From NCBI GenBank assembly GCA_027563935.2, contig JANVAS020000222.1, forward strand, positions 3,472,001 to 3,536,000: a stretch of 64,000 nucleotides of DNA, written 5' to 3'. Numbering within the stretch: the stretch's first letter is position 1; the number at the start of each line of letters is the position of its first letter. The position numbers were made by a program, and so were the translations under genes. The notes below the pieces were generated by a model. The model searched no databases and was not told the DNA's origin. It worked only from the letters and a program-made list of their open reading frames with translations. Shown here piece after piece: positions 45,046 through 59,000 of the stretch. The DNA is from Costus lasius (Eukaryota; Streptophyta; Magnoliopsida; Zingiberales; Costaceae).

Positions 45046-46739
45046 TGTTGGGGTATGCCCTTAAGGCTAATGTTTGAGGCCTTTGGGATTGTAAAAGTAT
45101 CATGTAATAAACTCTTATGTTTATAAAAGGCATGGTTATTATTCAGGTTGTTACCTTGTCTGCTGTAATAAGTGTACTTCTGAATAATGTCTCAAAGCTG
45201 TTCAGCTAGGCTGACAGGCTATAAGTCCTTAGTCGAGATATCTTGGTGAACATGAGACAGCCTTGATATGATTGAGACTGATATGAGTGCTAATCTTATA
45301 GGATGCTTCGAGCATGGAATAAGATGTAGACTCATGGGTACATTGGATGTACTGGACAGACCCTACTGGGATATTCCATTGCTTGTCACAATGTGAATGA
45401 TCCTTGTATGCAGCAAGTGGCACATGTCCTCTGACTTGAGATCACTTGTGTTTCTGAATGATGATTGTCATTGTCTTGAGGTAGTTCAATATCATTTGAA
45501 ACATAATGATTATAGACTATCTTGGATGGTGAGCTTGAATCAGGTTAGGGCACTAGTGATAGATAAAGGATTGCCGTCTCCTTGTTCAAGGAGTGTGATG
45601 TTCTAAAGGGCCCCCCTTATATGAGATGATTGAGGAAGTGTATGGCCATACCCAGATGACTATGTGCATCTGATCTAATCATGCTCATCGTATTGGAGTT
45701 ACAAGCTTGACCCGCTTGTCCAATAAGAACATCCAGTGGCAAAGGACACATGTATGCCTTGTGAATTGAGTCACACTTGTGCCATGGTTTGGGTGTAGTC
45801 TTGGAAGACTTTTTCCTTTATATCGGGAGACAGTGATGTGTTGCTAGATACCCCTCACTGGTCGTGATAACGAAAGTTATCGTTACCGACATTTAAAGGA
45901 AACCCTTAGGGTCGCACAATTTGGTGATATGGCTTGCTTAAGTCAGATCGTGTGGACTGAATTGTTTCGGTTCAGTTTAAAGGGATTTAATCTCTGATTG
46001 TAAGTGAGATCTGGTCTGATCATGTTTGATTGATTAGGGCTTGAGATCGGTAAGCTTCGATCGAGAGAGATGATGCTAGATCGGTGAGATCAAGAGCATC
46101 ATGAGATGAACGGTTAGATTGGAAACCTTAGGGTTTGATTGATCTAGACCGATTTGGCTTGGGCCGGTTTGGTTTGGCTTTTGGTCCAAACACATTTGCT
46201 TTGAACCGGTTCAAGGGCTTGAACGCATGGTTCATTGTTTAAGGCGTTTTGTGGAGTTTAAGATCGGTTTAGAGATCTTGAACGCATGGCTTAATGTTTT
46301 TCCTAATTTGGAAAGTCATAAGCGCATGTCTCCTTGAACGCAAATGACAAGTGAACGCTCCATTCACTCTCGGCCTTCGCTTGCTCTCGTGACGAGACAT
46401 TGGTGAAGGAGACGACATCTTGGAGAAAGGATCGGCCAAGCAAAGAAGTCTTCATCTCTTTCCTATACTCGATCAAAGACATCTTGGCATTCTTGCTAGC
46501 ACAAGAGGTGCGCAAGTGAGGAGTCTTCATCACCTTTGTGTGTGAACTTTCGGAGGAGATCAAGTTTGCTCTCTTCTTCCAAGCCGACCTCCAACCTTAT
46601 GGCTATGGTATAGATCTCAACTCATAGCTTCATGTTGATTATATAGTTCATATGCGATCTACTTGAAGCCCTTTTTCCGCTATGCATGCTAGATGCGCAT
46701 GTTTAGGGTTTCAACCCCTAATGTTTAGGGTTTCCTTCA
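45046..46739 (+). repeat. Copy I 3' LTR (1694 bp)
   Basis: Matches the 5' LTR by eye. Hairpin at 45866-45881. Followed by TSD cccct. Confidence 0.96.
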
Positions 46740-46744
46740 CCCCT

Positions 46745-48311
46745 CACTTATGCGGATGCGGTCAGTGGACCGGAGTCAGCGAGATGGCTTGAAGCTATGC
46801 GCGCCGAGATGGACTCCATGTCAGATAACCAAGTTTGGGATTTGGTTGATCCGCCTCCGGGAGTTATCCCTATAGGCTGTAAATGGATCTTCAAGAAGAA
46901 GATTGACATGGATGGTAACGTAGTTACCTATAAAGGCAGGCTAGTTGCGAAAGGTTTCAAACAAATCTACGGGATAGATTATGATGAAACTTTCTCACCT
47001 GTAGCTATGTTCAAGTCTATTCGGATTCTTTTCGCGATAGCTGCATATTATGATTATGAGATTTGGCAAATGGATGTGAAAACAGCTTTCCTTAATGGAA
47101 ATCTGGATGAGGATGTGTATATGACACAACCAGAAGGTTTCACTAATCCATCAGATCATCATAAGATATGCAAGTTTAAGAAGTCTATTTATGGACTTAA
47201 ACAAGCATCGAGAAGCTGGAATATTCGTTTTGATGAATCAGTCACTGAATTTGGTTTCATCAAGAACGAGGATGACCCGTATGTATATAAGAGGTTTAGT
47301 GGGAGCGTGATTACTTTCCTAGTCCTCTACGTCGATGATATCTTGATCATTGGAAATGACATTCCTGAAATGCATGCTGTGAAGGCATGGTTGAGGAAAT
47401 GTTTCCAGATGAAAGATCTAGGAGAAGCAGCCTATGTGTTAGGTGTGAAGATCTACAGGGATAGGTCTAAGAGGCTTCTCGGGCTGTGCCAGAGTACTTA
47501 CATCGATAAAGTCCTGAAAAGATTTCATTTAGAGAATTCTAAACGAGGATATCTTCCAGTCAGACATGGTCTGAGTCTTTCGAAGAGTCAGTGTCCACAA
47601 ACACAGACTGAGAAAGATGAAATGGACAATACGCCTTATGCTTCGGCTATTGGATCCATTATGTATGCGATGTTGTGTACTCGCCCTGACGTTGCTTACG
47701 GGTTAAGCGTGACCAGTCGTTTCCAAAGTAATCCAGGTCAGGCGCACTGGATTGCAGTCAAGAACATCTTAAAATATCTGCGGAGGACCAAAGATATGTT
47801 CTTGATATATGGTGGTCAGGAAGAACTCAGTATAGAAGGACATACTGACGCTTCGTTCCAGTCAGACCAGGATGATTTCCGATCGCAATCAGGCTATGTT
47901 TTTAGCTTGAATGGAGGAGCAGTGGTGTGGAAGAGTTTCAAACAGTCAACTGTTGCTGATTCCACAACAGAAGCCGAGTATGTTGCAGCCTCGGAAGCAT
48001 CCAAGGAGGCAGTGTGGATTCGTAAGTTCGTGAGAGAACTTGGTGTTGTTCCTTCGAGTGCAGATCCTTTGGTTATCTTCTGTGATAACACTGGAGCAAT
48101 CGCACAAGCAAAGGAACCACGGTCGCACCAGAAGTCCAAGCACATACAGAGACGGTTTCATTTGATCAGGGAGATCATAGATCGTGGCGAGATCAAAATA
48201 TGCAAGGTTCATACAGATGACAATCTGGCAGACCCGCTTACCAAGCCTCTGGCGCAGCAGAAGCATGAGAAGCACTGTAATAATATGGGTTTGAGATTTC
48301 TCAACCATTAG
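46745..48311 (+). pseudogene. gag-pol: Copy D RT and RNase H, downstream piece
   Basis: Rejoins the frame broken at 37596 with no shift. It encodes the full RT (YVDD present) and RNase H to the normal stop. No nonsense codon in this part. One Cys that is conserved just before the RT Val-Tyr-Lys stretch is Tyr here. It cannot be expressed as part of the polyprotein because of the upstream stops and copy I. Confidence 0.94.
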
Positions 48312-48315
48312 ATTA

Positions 48316-48331
48316 AGTGCAAGTGGGAGAT
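48316..48331 (+). other. Copy D polypurine tract
   Basis: AGTGCAAGTGGGAGAT before the 3' LTR. Confidence 0.85.
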
Positions 48332-50019
48332 TGTTGGGGTATGCCCTTAAGCCTAATGTTTGAGGCCTTGGGATTGTAACAGTATCGTGTAATAAACGTT
48401 TATGTTTATAAAGGCATGGTTATTATTCAGTTAGCTACATTGTCTGCTGCAATATATGTTCTTCTGAATAATGTCTCAATGCTGTTCAGCTGGGCTGACA
48501 TGCAGTTAAGTCCTTAGTCGATGTATCTTGGTGAACATGAGATAGCCTTGATATGGTTAAGACTAATATGTGTTCTAGTCTTATAGGATGCTTCGAGCAT
48601 GGAATAAGATGCAGACTCATGGGTACATTGGATGTACTGGACAGACCCTACTAGGATATTCAATTGTTTGTCACAATGTGAATAATCCTTGAATATGACA
48701 AGTGGCACATTTCCTCTGACTTGAGATCACTTGTGTTTTCTAAATGATGATTGTCATTGTTTTGAGGTAGTTCAATATCATTTGAAACATAATGATTATA
48801 GACTATCTTGGATAATGAGCTTGAGTCTGGTTAGGGCACTAGTGATAGACATAGGATTGCCGTCTCCTTGTTTAAGGAGTGTGATGTTCTAAAGGGGCCC
48901 CCTGGATGAGATGATTGAGAAAAGTGTATGGCCATACCCAGGCGACTGTGTTCATCTGATCTAATCATGCTCATCATATTGGAGCTACAAGCTTGACACG
49001 CTTGTCCAATAAGAACATCCAGTGGCAAAGGAAACATGTATGCCTAGTGATGTGGATTCACACTTGTGCTATGGTTTGGGTGTAGTCTTGGAAGACTATT
49101 TCCTTTATATCGGGAGACAGTGATGTGTTGCTAGATACCCCTCACTGATCGTGATAACGTGAGTTATCGTTACCGACATTTAAAGGAAACCCTCAGGGTC
49201 GCACAATTTGATGATATGGCTTACTTAAGTCAGATCGTGTGGACTGAATTGTTCGGGTTCAGTTTAAAGGGATTTAATCTCTGATTGTGAGTGAGATCTG
49301 GTCTGATCATGTTTGATTGATTAGGGCTTGAGATCGGTAAGCTTCGATCAAGAGAATGGATGCTAGATTGGTCAGATCAGAAGCATCAGGAGATCGATGG
49401 TCAGATTAAGAGCCTTAGGGTTTATTATAGTCTGGATTGATTGCTTGGTTTATTTGGTTATTGAACCAAATGGATTTGAACCAGCTCATTGGTTGAGCGC
49501 ATGGTTCAAGTGATAAGAGGCATTGGCGATTGGGGTGATACATGGTCGCAAGTGAAGAAATGGGATGCTATTTTTAGATAGCACATCTCTTAACGTGACC
49601 ACATCTCACGTTCACGCCAAGAGAATGCTATTCTCGTCTCTTGCTCTCTTGACGCCGCTTGAGCATTCGTCTCTTGCACTCTCGTGGGTGAAGGAGTGGA
49701 CGACAAGAGGAAACATTCGACCAAGCAAGGATCTCTCTTTTCCTTTCCGTTCGGCAAGACAACCTTGGAACCTTGCTAGCACAAGGAGCACCAAGGAAGA
49801 AGCGCATTGATCATCTTGTGTGCGAGACTTAGGAGAAGGTTCGCTTGCGCCTTTGCCTCCAAGACACCATCCAAGTGATGGCATTGGTGAGTATCGCTTC
49901 TCATTGAAAGTTGATCATATTATATGCTATGCGATCTATTAGAAACCCTAGATTCCGCTAGAAGTTTTTTGTTGCGCCTCCTATTAGGGTTTCGCCCCCT
50001 TTGTCTAGGGGACCCTTCA
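48332..50019 (+). repeat. Copy D 3' LTR (1688 bp)
   Basis: About five differences from its 5' LTR. Perfect GNRA-type hairpin at 49153-49168; dyad round the TATA-like core at 49566-49583. Followed by TSD agcat. Confidence 0.95.
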
Positions 50020-50024
50020 AGCAT

Positions 50025-52976
50025 GAGGTGAACCTACGAGTAGGAAACGTGGCACGGGTTGCTGCTGTTGCTGTAGGAGAATATCACATCTCTTTACCAT
50101 CTGGTCTTGTATTAGAACTGGACAATTGTTATTTTGTACCGAGCATAACTAAGAATATTATCTCTATTCCTGCTCTTGTCAGGAAAGGGTTTTCCTTTGA
50201 ATGTAAGATTTCAAAGTGTTATATTTCTTTTGATAATATTGTTTATGCTACTGGGTCAATTAACAATTGGTTATTCATGTTGGACATGGAATGTTCTATA
50301 CAACAGATTGATATTAAGAAAGCCAAGTATGCTGATGACAGCACCTTGTTATGGCATAGTCGTTTAGGCCACATTAACAAGAAGCGCATTAAGCGGTTGC
50401 ATGACCATGGACTGCTGGGATCATTCTCCTATGAGGAGCTTGATACTTGCAAAGCTTGTTTAATGGGTAAAATGATGAAGTCTCCTTTTTCTAATAAAGG
50501 TCAAAGGGCTTCAGGTTTACTTGACCTCATTCACAGTGATGTGTGTGGGCCATTTAGTAAACATGCCAGAGGTGGCTATTCATACTTCATTACCTTTACT
50601 GATGATTTCAGTAGGTATGGTTATGTCTATCTAATGAGACATAAGAGTGAATCTTTTGACAAGTTCAAAGAGTTCAAAAATGAAGTACAAAATCAGCTAG
50701 GCCGAAATATCAAGGCACTTTGCTCAGATCGAGGTGGAGAATACTTGAGTCATGAGTTTACTGACTATCTGAAGGAGTGTGGGATTATCTCACAGCTCAC
50801 TCCGCCAGGAACACCGCAATGGAATGGTGTGTCCGAGAGGAGAAATAGAACCTTACTGGATATGGTTCGTTCTATGATGAGTCAGGCTACTCTACCTTAC
50901 TCCTTTTGGGGATTTGCACTGGAAACAGCTGCAAAGGTACTAAACCGAATGCCATCCAAGGCCGTTTCAAAGACTCCATATGAGTTATGGTATGGGAAAC
51001 AGCCGAGCTTGACATTTATTAAGATCTGGGGTTGCGAGGCTTATGTCAAAAAGCTCGCCGCTGGGAAACTAGAGAGTAGATCTGAGAAATGTATCTTTGT
51101 CGGTTACCCTAAAGAAACTAAGGGTTATTATTTCTACGATCCCAAAGAGAACAAAGTATTTGTTGCTCGGACGGCTATTTTTCTTGAGAAGGAATTTCTT
51201 CTGCAAGAGGCCAGTGGGAGAGAAATAAAGCTGGATGAGAATCCAGAAGAAGGACAAAGTAGTCAAGCACAGTTGGATGAGCCTGAGCTAGTAGATCAGG
51301 TTACTAAACAACCTGAGGCTCAGATATCACGGGAACCGCGAAGATCGGGAAGGATCCGTCGACAGCCTGAGCGCTATGACGGAGTCTACATCATTGATGA
51401 TGAACCCCTCACTTATGCGGATGCGGTCAGTGGACCGGAATCAGCGAGATGGCTTGAAGCTATGCGAGCCGAGATGGACTCCATGTCAGATAACCAAGTT
51501 TGGGATTTGGTTGATCCGCCTCCGGGAGTAATCCCTATAGGCTGTAAGTGGATCTTCAAGAAGAAGATTGACATGGATGGTAACGTGGTTACCTATAAAG
51601 GCAGGCTAGTTGCGAAAGGTTTCAAACAAATCTACGGGATAGATTATGATAAAACTTTCTCTCCTGTAGCCATGTTCAAGTCTATTCGGATTATTCTTGC
51701 GATAGCAGCATATTATGATTATGAGATCTGGCAAATGGATGTGAAGACCGCTTTCCTTAATGGAAAACTAGAAGAGGATGTGTATATGACACAACCTGAA
51801 GGTTTCACTAATCCATCAGATCGTCATAAAATATGCAAATTAAAGAAGTCCATTTATGGACTTAAACAAGCATCAAGAAGCTGGAATATTCGTTTTGATG
51901 AATCAATATGTGAATTTGGTTTCATCAAGAATGAAGATGACCCGTGTGTATATAAGAGGTTTAGTGGGAGCGTGATTACTTTCCTAGTCCTCTACGTCGA
52001 TGATATCTTGATCATTGGAAACGATATTCCTGAACTACATGCAGTCAAGGCATGGTTAAGAAAATGTTTCCAGATGAAAGATTTAGGAGAAGCAGCCTAT
52101 GTATTAGGTGTGAAGATCTACAGAGATAGATCTAAGAGGCTTCTCGGGCTGTGCCAGAGTACTTACATCGATAAAGTCCTGGAGAGATTCCATTTAGAAA
52201 ATTCTAAAAGAGGATATCTTCCAATCAGACATGGTCTGAATCTTTCAAAGAGTCAGTGTCCACAAACACAGACTGAGAAAGATGAAATGGACAATACGCC
52301 TTATGCTTCGGCTATTGGGTCCATTATGTATGCGCTGTTGTGTACTCGCCCAGACGTCGCTTACGGGTTAAGCGTGACCAGTCGATTCCAAAGTAATCCA
52401 GGGAAGGCACACTGGATTGCGGTCAAGAACATTTTGAAATATCTTCGGAGGACCAAAGATATGTTCTTGATATATGGAGGTCAGGAAGAACTCAGTATTG
52501 AAGGATATACTGACGCTTCGTTCCAATCTGACCAGGATGATTTCCGATCGCAATCAGGCTATGTTTTTAGCTTGAATGGAGGAGCAGTGGTGTGGAAAAG
52601 TTTCAAACAGTCAATTGTTGCTGATTCCACAACAGAAGCCGAGTATGTTGCAGCCTCAGAAGCATCCAAGGAGGCAGTGTGGATTCGTAAGTTCGTTGAG
52701 GAACTTGGTGTTGTTCCTTCGAGTGCAGATCCTTTGGTTATCTTCTGTGATAACACTGGAGCAATAGCACCAGCAAAGGAATCACGGTCGCACCAGAAGT
52801 CCAAGCACATACAGAGAAGGTTTCACTTGATCCGGGAGATCATTGATCGTGGCGAGATCAAAATCTGCAAGGTTCATGCAGATGACAATCTAGCTGACCC
52901 GCTTACAAAGCCTCTGGCGCAGCAGAATCATGAGAAGCACTGTAATAATATGGGTTTCAGATTTCTCAACCATTAG
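50025..52976 (+). pseudogene. gag-pol: Copy B protease to RNase H, downstream piece
   Basis: Continues from 31726 in the post-frameshift frame, 984 codons to the stop. It encodes the rest of protease, integrase (HHCC, Asp-Asp-35-Glu), RT with YVDD, and RNase H, with no internal stop. Some conserved positions differ from the intact copies, such as Lys for Glu in the Asp-Glu-Thr-Phe stretch of RT and Pro for Gln after the RNase H Asp. Separated from gag by copy D, it has no promoter of its own and is inactive as part of B. Confidence 0.94.
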
Positions 52977-52979
52977 ATT

Positions 52980-52996
52980 AAGTGCAAGTGGGAGAT
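52980..52996 (+). other. Copy B polypurine tract
   Basis: AGTGCAAGTGGGAGAT before the 3' LTR. Confidence 0.85.
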
Positions 52997-54281
52997 TGTT
53001 GGGGTATGCCCTTAAGGCTAATGTTTGAGCCCTTGGGATTATATCAGTATCATGTATAAACTTAATGTTTATAAAGTCAATGGTTGTTATTCAGGTTGTT
53101 ACATTATCTGCTGCAATATGTATACTTCTGAATAATGTCTCAATGCTGTTCAGCTTGGCTGACATGCAGTTTTGTCCTTAGTCGAGATATCTTGGTGAAC
53201 ATGAGACAGCCTTGATATGATTGAGACTAATATGTGTTCTAATCTTATAGGATGCTTCGAGCATGGAATAAGATATAGACTCATGGGTACATTGGATGTA
53301 CTGGACAGACCCTACTTAGGATATTCGATTGCTTGTCACAATGTGAATAATCCTTATATGCAAACAAGTGGCATATTTCCTCTAACTTGAGATCACTTGT
53401 GTTTCTAAATGATGATTGGCATTGTTTTGAGGTAGTTCAATATCATTTGAAATAGAATGGTTATAGACTATCTTGGATAATGAACATGAGTCATGTTAGG
53501 GCGCTAGTGATAGATATAGGATTGCCGTCTCCTTGTTTGGAGTGTGATGTTCTGAAGGGGCCCCCTGGATGAGATGGTTGAGAAAGTGTATGGCCATACC
53601 CAGGTGACTATGTTCATCTGATCTAACCACTCTCATCATATTGGAATTACAGGCTTGACACGCTTGTCCAATAAGAACATCCAGTGGCAAAGGAAACACA
53701 TATGTCAAGTGACTTGGGTTCACACTTGTGCTGTGGTTTGGGTGTAGTCTTGGAAGACTCTTTTCTTTATATCGGGAGACAGTGATGTGTTGCTAGATAC
53801 CCCTCACTGTTTGTGATAACATAAGTTATCGTTACCGACATTTAAAGGAAACCCTTAGGGTCGCACAATTTGATGATATGGCTTACTTAAGTCAGATCGT
53901 GTGGACTGAATTGTTTTGGTTCAGTTTAATGGGATTTAAACTCTGATTGTAAGTGAGATCTGGTCTGATCATGTTTGATTGATTAGGGCTTGAGATCGGT
54001 AAGCTTCGATCGAGAGAATTGATGCTAGATCGGTGAGATCAAGAGCATCAAGAGATGAATGGTTAGATCTTGAGCCTTATGGTTTAATTTGATCTAGACC
54101 AATGCTTGGTTTAATTTGGTCTTTGAACCAAATGTAATTGAACCGGCTCATCATTGTGAGCGCATGGTTCAAGTCAAGGGAGGAAGTTGCGATTGGGGTA
54201 AACGCATCTTGCGTTGAAGTAGTGGCTTGCTATTTTTGGAAATTGGTTTTCCAAAATGGGTAGCACGCCTCACGTTCGAGG
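52997..54281 (+). repeat. Copy B 3' LTR, left piece
   Basis: From TGTTGGGG to the copy E insertion; the last five bases cgagg are the target site. The hairpin at 53815-53830 has loop ATAA where the 5' LTR has GTAA, a CG-to-CA change. Confidence 0.94.
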
Positions 54282-55997
54282 TGAAAGAACCCCTTAAGAT
54301 AAGGGGGGTCCCCTTCTAGGGGGAGCGAAAACCCTGATCAGGTGGCGCATAAATTTTTGGCAGCGGTATTAAGGGTTTCAAAGGATCTATCACATGTTCA
54401 TATGATCAACTTTAAGTAAACTTGAATTCATACCATGGCCATTTGCGTTGGATGGCGATTTGGAAGAATAGAGAGCGAAATGGATCTCCTCCTTAGGTGG
54501 CGCACACAAGATGATCAATGCGCCTACTCCCTTGATGCTCCTTGTGCTAGCAAGGCTTCAAGGATGTCTTGCCGAATGGAAAGGAAAGGAGAGATCTTTG
54601 CTTGTTCAAATGTTCTCTCTTGTCGTCCACTCTTTCATCCACGAGAGAGCAAGAGACGAATGCTCAAGTTGGCGACGAGAGAAGGAGAAAACGAGAGATG
54701 AGGGTGCCTTAGGCGTGAGCGTGAGTCATGGTCACGTATGTGATCATGCTTTCTAAAAATAGAAAGCCACTCACTCACTTGCGATCATGGGTTTACCCCA
54801 TGCGCAAATCCCTCTAAGTTTGAACCATGCGCTCAACCAAATGAGCTGGTTCAAATCCATTTGGTTCAATAACCAAATAAACCAAGCAATCAGTCCAGAC
54901 CACAATAAACCCTAAGGCTCTTGATCTGACCGTCGATCTCTTGATGCTGTTGATCTGACCGATCTAGCATCCAATCTCTCGATCAAAGCTTACCGATCTC
55001 AAGCCCTAATCAATCAAACATGATTAGACCAGATCTCACTTACAATCAGAGATTAAATCCCTTTAAACTGAACCCGAACAATTCAGTCCACACGATCTGA
55101 CTTAAGTAAGCCATATCATCAAATTGTGCGACCCTGAGGGTTTCCTCTAAATGTCGGTAACGATAATTCTCATTATCACGATCAGTGAGGGGTATCTAGC
55201 AACACATCACTGTCTCCCGATATAAAGGAAAAAGTCTTCCAAGACTACACCCAAACCATAGCACAAGTGTGAATCAAGTCACAAGGCATGCATATTTCCT
55301 TTGCCACTGGATGTTCTTATTGGACAAGCCTGTCAAGCTTGTAACTCCAATATGATGAGCATGATTAGATCAGATGAACACAGTCACCTGGGTATGGCCA
55401 TACACTTTCTCAATCATCTCATCCAGGGGGCCCCTTTAGAACATCACACTCCTTAAACAAGGAGACGGCAATCCTATGTCTATCACTAGTGCCCTAACCT
55501 GATTCAAGCTCACCATCCAAGATAGTCTATAATCATTATGTTTCAAATGATATTGAACTACCTCAAAACAATGACAATCATCATTTAGAAAACACAAGCG
55601 ATCTCAAGTCAGAGGAAATGTGCCACTTGTCATATTCAAGGAATATTCACATTGTGACAAACAATTGAACATCCTAGTAGGGTCTGTCCAGTACATCCAA
55701 TGTACCCATGAGTCTACATCTTATTCCATGCTCAAAGCATCCTATAAGATTAGAACACATATTAGTCTTGACCATATCAAGGCTGTCTCATGTTCACCAA
55801 GATATATCGACTAAGGACTTAACTGCATGTCAGCCTAGCTGAACAGCTTTGAGACATTATTCAGAAGAACATATATTGCAGCAGACAATGTAGCTAACTG
55901 AATAACAACCATGCCTTTATAAACATAACAGTTTATTACATGATACTGATACATTCCCATAGGCCTCAAACATTAGCCTTAAGGGCATACCCCAACA
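54282..55997 (-). repeat. Copy E 3' LTR (1716 bp)
   Basis: Ends TTTCA on its own strand. U5 end carries two inverted repeats of the CCCC/GGGG type (54290-54325). Hairpin GATAAT-GAGA-ATTATC at 55162-55177, paired change from other copies. Dyad round the AT-rich core at 54748-54767. Confidence 0.95.
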
Positions 55998-56014
55998 ATC
56001 TCCCACTTGCACTT
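55998..56014 (-). other. Copy E polypurine tract
   Basis: AGTGCAAGTGGGAGAT on the minus strand. Confidence 0.85.
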
Positions 56015-56017
56015 AAT

Positions 56018-59000
56018 CTAATGGTTGAGAAATCTCAAACCCATATTATTACAGTGCTTCTCATGCTTCTGCTGCGCCAGAGGCTTGGTAAGCGGGTCTG
56101 CCAGATTGTCATCTGTATGTACCTTGCAGATTTTGATCTCGCCACGATCTATGATCTCCCTGATCAAATGAAACCGTCTCTGTATGTGCTTGGACTTCTG
56201 GTGCGACCGTGGTTCCTTTGCTTGTGCAATTGCTCCAGTGTTATCACAGAAGATAACCAAAGGATCTGCACTCGAAGGAATGACACCAAGTTCTCTCACG
56301 AACTTACGAATCCACACTGCCTCCTTGGATGCTTCCGAGGCTGCAACATACTCGGCTTCTGTTGTGGAATCAGCAACAGTTGACTGTTTGAAACTCTTCC
56401 ACACCACTGCACCTCCATTCAAGCTAAAAACATAGCCTGATTGCGATCGGAAATCATCCTGGTCAGACTGGAACGAAGCGTCAGTATATCCTTCAATACT
56501 GAGTTCTTCCTGACCACCATATATCAAGAACATATCTTTGGTCCTCCGCAGATATTTTAAAATGTTCTTGACTGCAATCCAGTGCGCCATACCTGGATTA
56601 CCTTGGAAACGACTGGTTACGCTTAACCCGTAAGCAACGTCTGGGCGAGAACACAACATCGCACACATAATGGATCCAATAGCCGAAGCATAAGGCGTAT
56701 TGTCCATTTCATCTTTCTCAGTCTGTGTTTGTGGACACTGACTCTTTGAAAGATTCAGACCATGTCTGACTGGAAGATATCCTCGTTTAGAATTCTCTAA
56801 ATGAAATCTCTCCAGGACCTTATCGATGTAAGTACTCTGGCACAGCCCGAGGAGCCTCTTAGATCTATCCCTGTAGATCTTCACACCTAACACATAGGCT
56901 GCTTCTCCTAAATCTTTCATCTGGAAACATTTCCTCAGCCATGCTTTAACAGCATGCATTTCAGGAATATCATTTCCAATGATCAAGATGTCATCGACGT
57001 AGAGGACTAGAAAAGTAATTACGCTCCCACTAAACCTCTTATATACACACGGGTCATCCTCGTTCTTGATGAAACCAAATTCGGTGACTGATTCATCAAA
57101 ACGAATATTCCAGCTTCTTGATGCTTGCTTAAGTCCATAAATAGACTTCTTTAACTTGCATATCTTATGACGATCTGCTGGATTAGTGAAACCTTCTGGT
57201 TGTGTCATGTACACATCCTCATCCAGATTTCCATTAAGGAAAGCTGTTTTCACATCCATCTGCCAGATCTCATAATCATAGTATGCAGCTATCGCGAAAA
57301 GAATCCAAATAGACTTAAACATGGCTACAGGTGAGAAAGTTTCATCATAATCTATCCCGTAGATTTGTTTGAAACCTTTCGCAACTAGCCTGCCTTTATA
57401 GGTAACCACGTTACCATCCATGTCAATCTTCTTCTTGAAGATCCATTTACAGCCTATAGGGATAACTCCCGGAGGCGGATCAACCAAATCCCAAACTTGG
57501 TTATCTGACATGGAGTCCATCTCGGCGCGCATAGCTTCAAGCCATCTCGCTGACTCCGGTCCACTGACCGCATCCGCATAAGTGAGGGGTTCATCATTAT
57601 CAATGATGTAGACTCCGTCATAGCGCTCAGGCTGTCGACGGATCCTACCCGATCTTCGCGGTTCCCGTGATATCTGAGCCTCAGGTTGTTCAATAACCCG
57701 TTCTACCGGCTCAGGCTCATCCAACTCTGCTTGGTCACTTTGTCCTTCTTCTGGATTCTCATCCAGCTTTATTTCTCTCCCACTGGCCTCTTGCAGAAGA
57801 AACTCCTTCTCAAGAAATATGGCCGTCCGAGCAACAAAAACCTTGTTCTCTTTGGGATCGTAGAAATAATAACCCTTAGTTTCCTTAGGGTAACCGACAA
57901 AGATACATTTGTCAGATCTGCTCTCTAGTTTCCCAGAGGCGAGCTTTTTGACATAAGCCTCGCAACCCCAGATCCTGATAAATGTCAAGCTTGGCTGTTT
58001 CCCATACCATAATTCATATGGGGTCTTTGAAACGGCCTTGGATGGCACTCGGTTTAGTACTTTTGCAGCTGTTTCCAGTGCAAAACCCCAAAAGGAGTTG
58101 GGTAAAGAAGCCTGACTCATCATAGAACGAACCATATCGAGTAACGTTCTATTTCTCCTTTCGGACACACCATTCCATTGCGGTGTTCCTGGCGGAGTGA
58201 GCTGTGAGATAATCCCACACTCCTTTAGATAGTCAGTAAACGCATGACTTAGGTATTCTCCACCTCGATCTGAGCGAAGTGCCTTGATATTTCGGCCTAG
58301 CTGATTCTGTACTTCATTCTTGAACTCTTTGAACTTGTCAAAAGATTCACTCTTATGTCTCATCAAATAGACATACCCATATCTACTGAAATCATCAGTA
58401 AAGGTAATGAAGTACTGATAGCCACCTCTGGCATGTTTACTAAATGGCCCACACACATCACTGTGTATAAGGTCAAGTAAACCTGAAGCCCTTTGACCTT
58501 TGCGAGGAAAAGGTGACTTCGTCATTTTACCCAACAAACAAGCTTTGCATGTATCAATCTCCTCATAGGAGAATGATCCCAGCAGTCCATGATCATGCAA
58601 CCGCTTAATGCGCTTCTCGTTTATATGGCCTAAACGACTATGCCATAGCAAGGTGCTATCATCAGCATACTTAGCTTTCTTAATATCAATTTGCTGTATT
58701 GAACATTCCATGTCCAACATGAATAACCCATTGCTAATTGAACCAGTTGCATAAACAATATTATCTAAAGATAAAACACACTTTGAAATATTGCATTCAA
58801 AGGAAAATCCCTTCCTGACAAGAGCAGGAATGGAGATAATATTTTTAGTAATACTGGGAACAAAGTAACAATTGTTTAGTTCCAATACAATTCCAGATGG
58901 TAAAGAAATGAAGTAGTCTCCTACAGCAACAGCAGCAACCCGTGCTCCGTTTCCAACGCGTAGGTCCACCTCATGCTGTCCCACCTGTCTTCTTCTCTTG

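Larger units (their letters stand above)
37597..46739 (+). mobile_element. Copy I: complete Ty1/copia retrotransposon, intact and with matching LTRs
   Basis: 9143 bp. TSDs are cccct at 37592-37596 and 46740-46744. I found no difference between its two 1694-bp LTRs by eye. Gag-pol is intact. It is the innermost element in the B-D-I stack and the most likely recent insertion. Its LTR and leader are diverged from the other copies. Confidence 0.97.
31727..50019 (+). mobile_element. Copy D: Ty1/copia retrotransposon carrying copy I
   Basis: Without copy I it is about 9145 bp. TSDs are agcat at 31722-31726 and 50020-50024. The 1688-bp LTRs differ at about five positions by eye. It is inserted in the protease region of copy B. 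Gag-pol has two nonsense codons and the I insertion. Confidence 0.96.
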
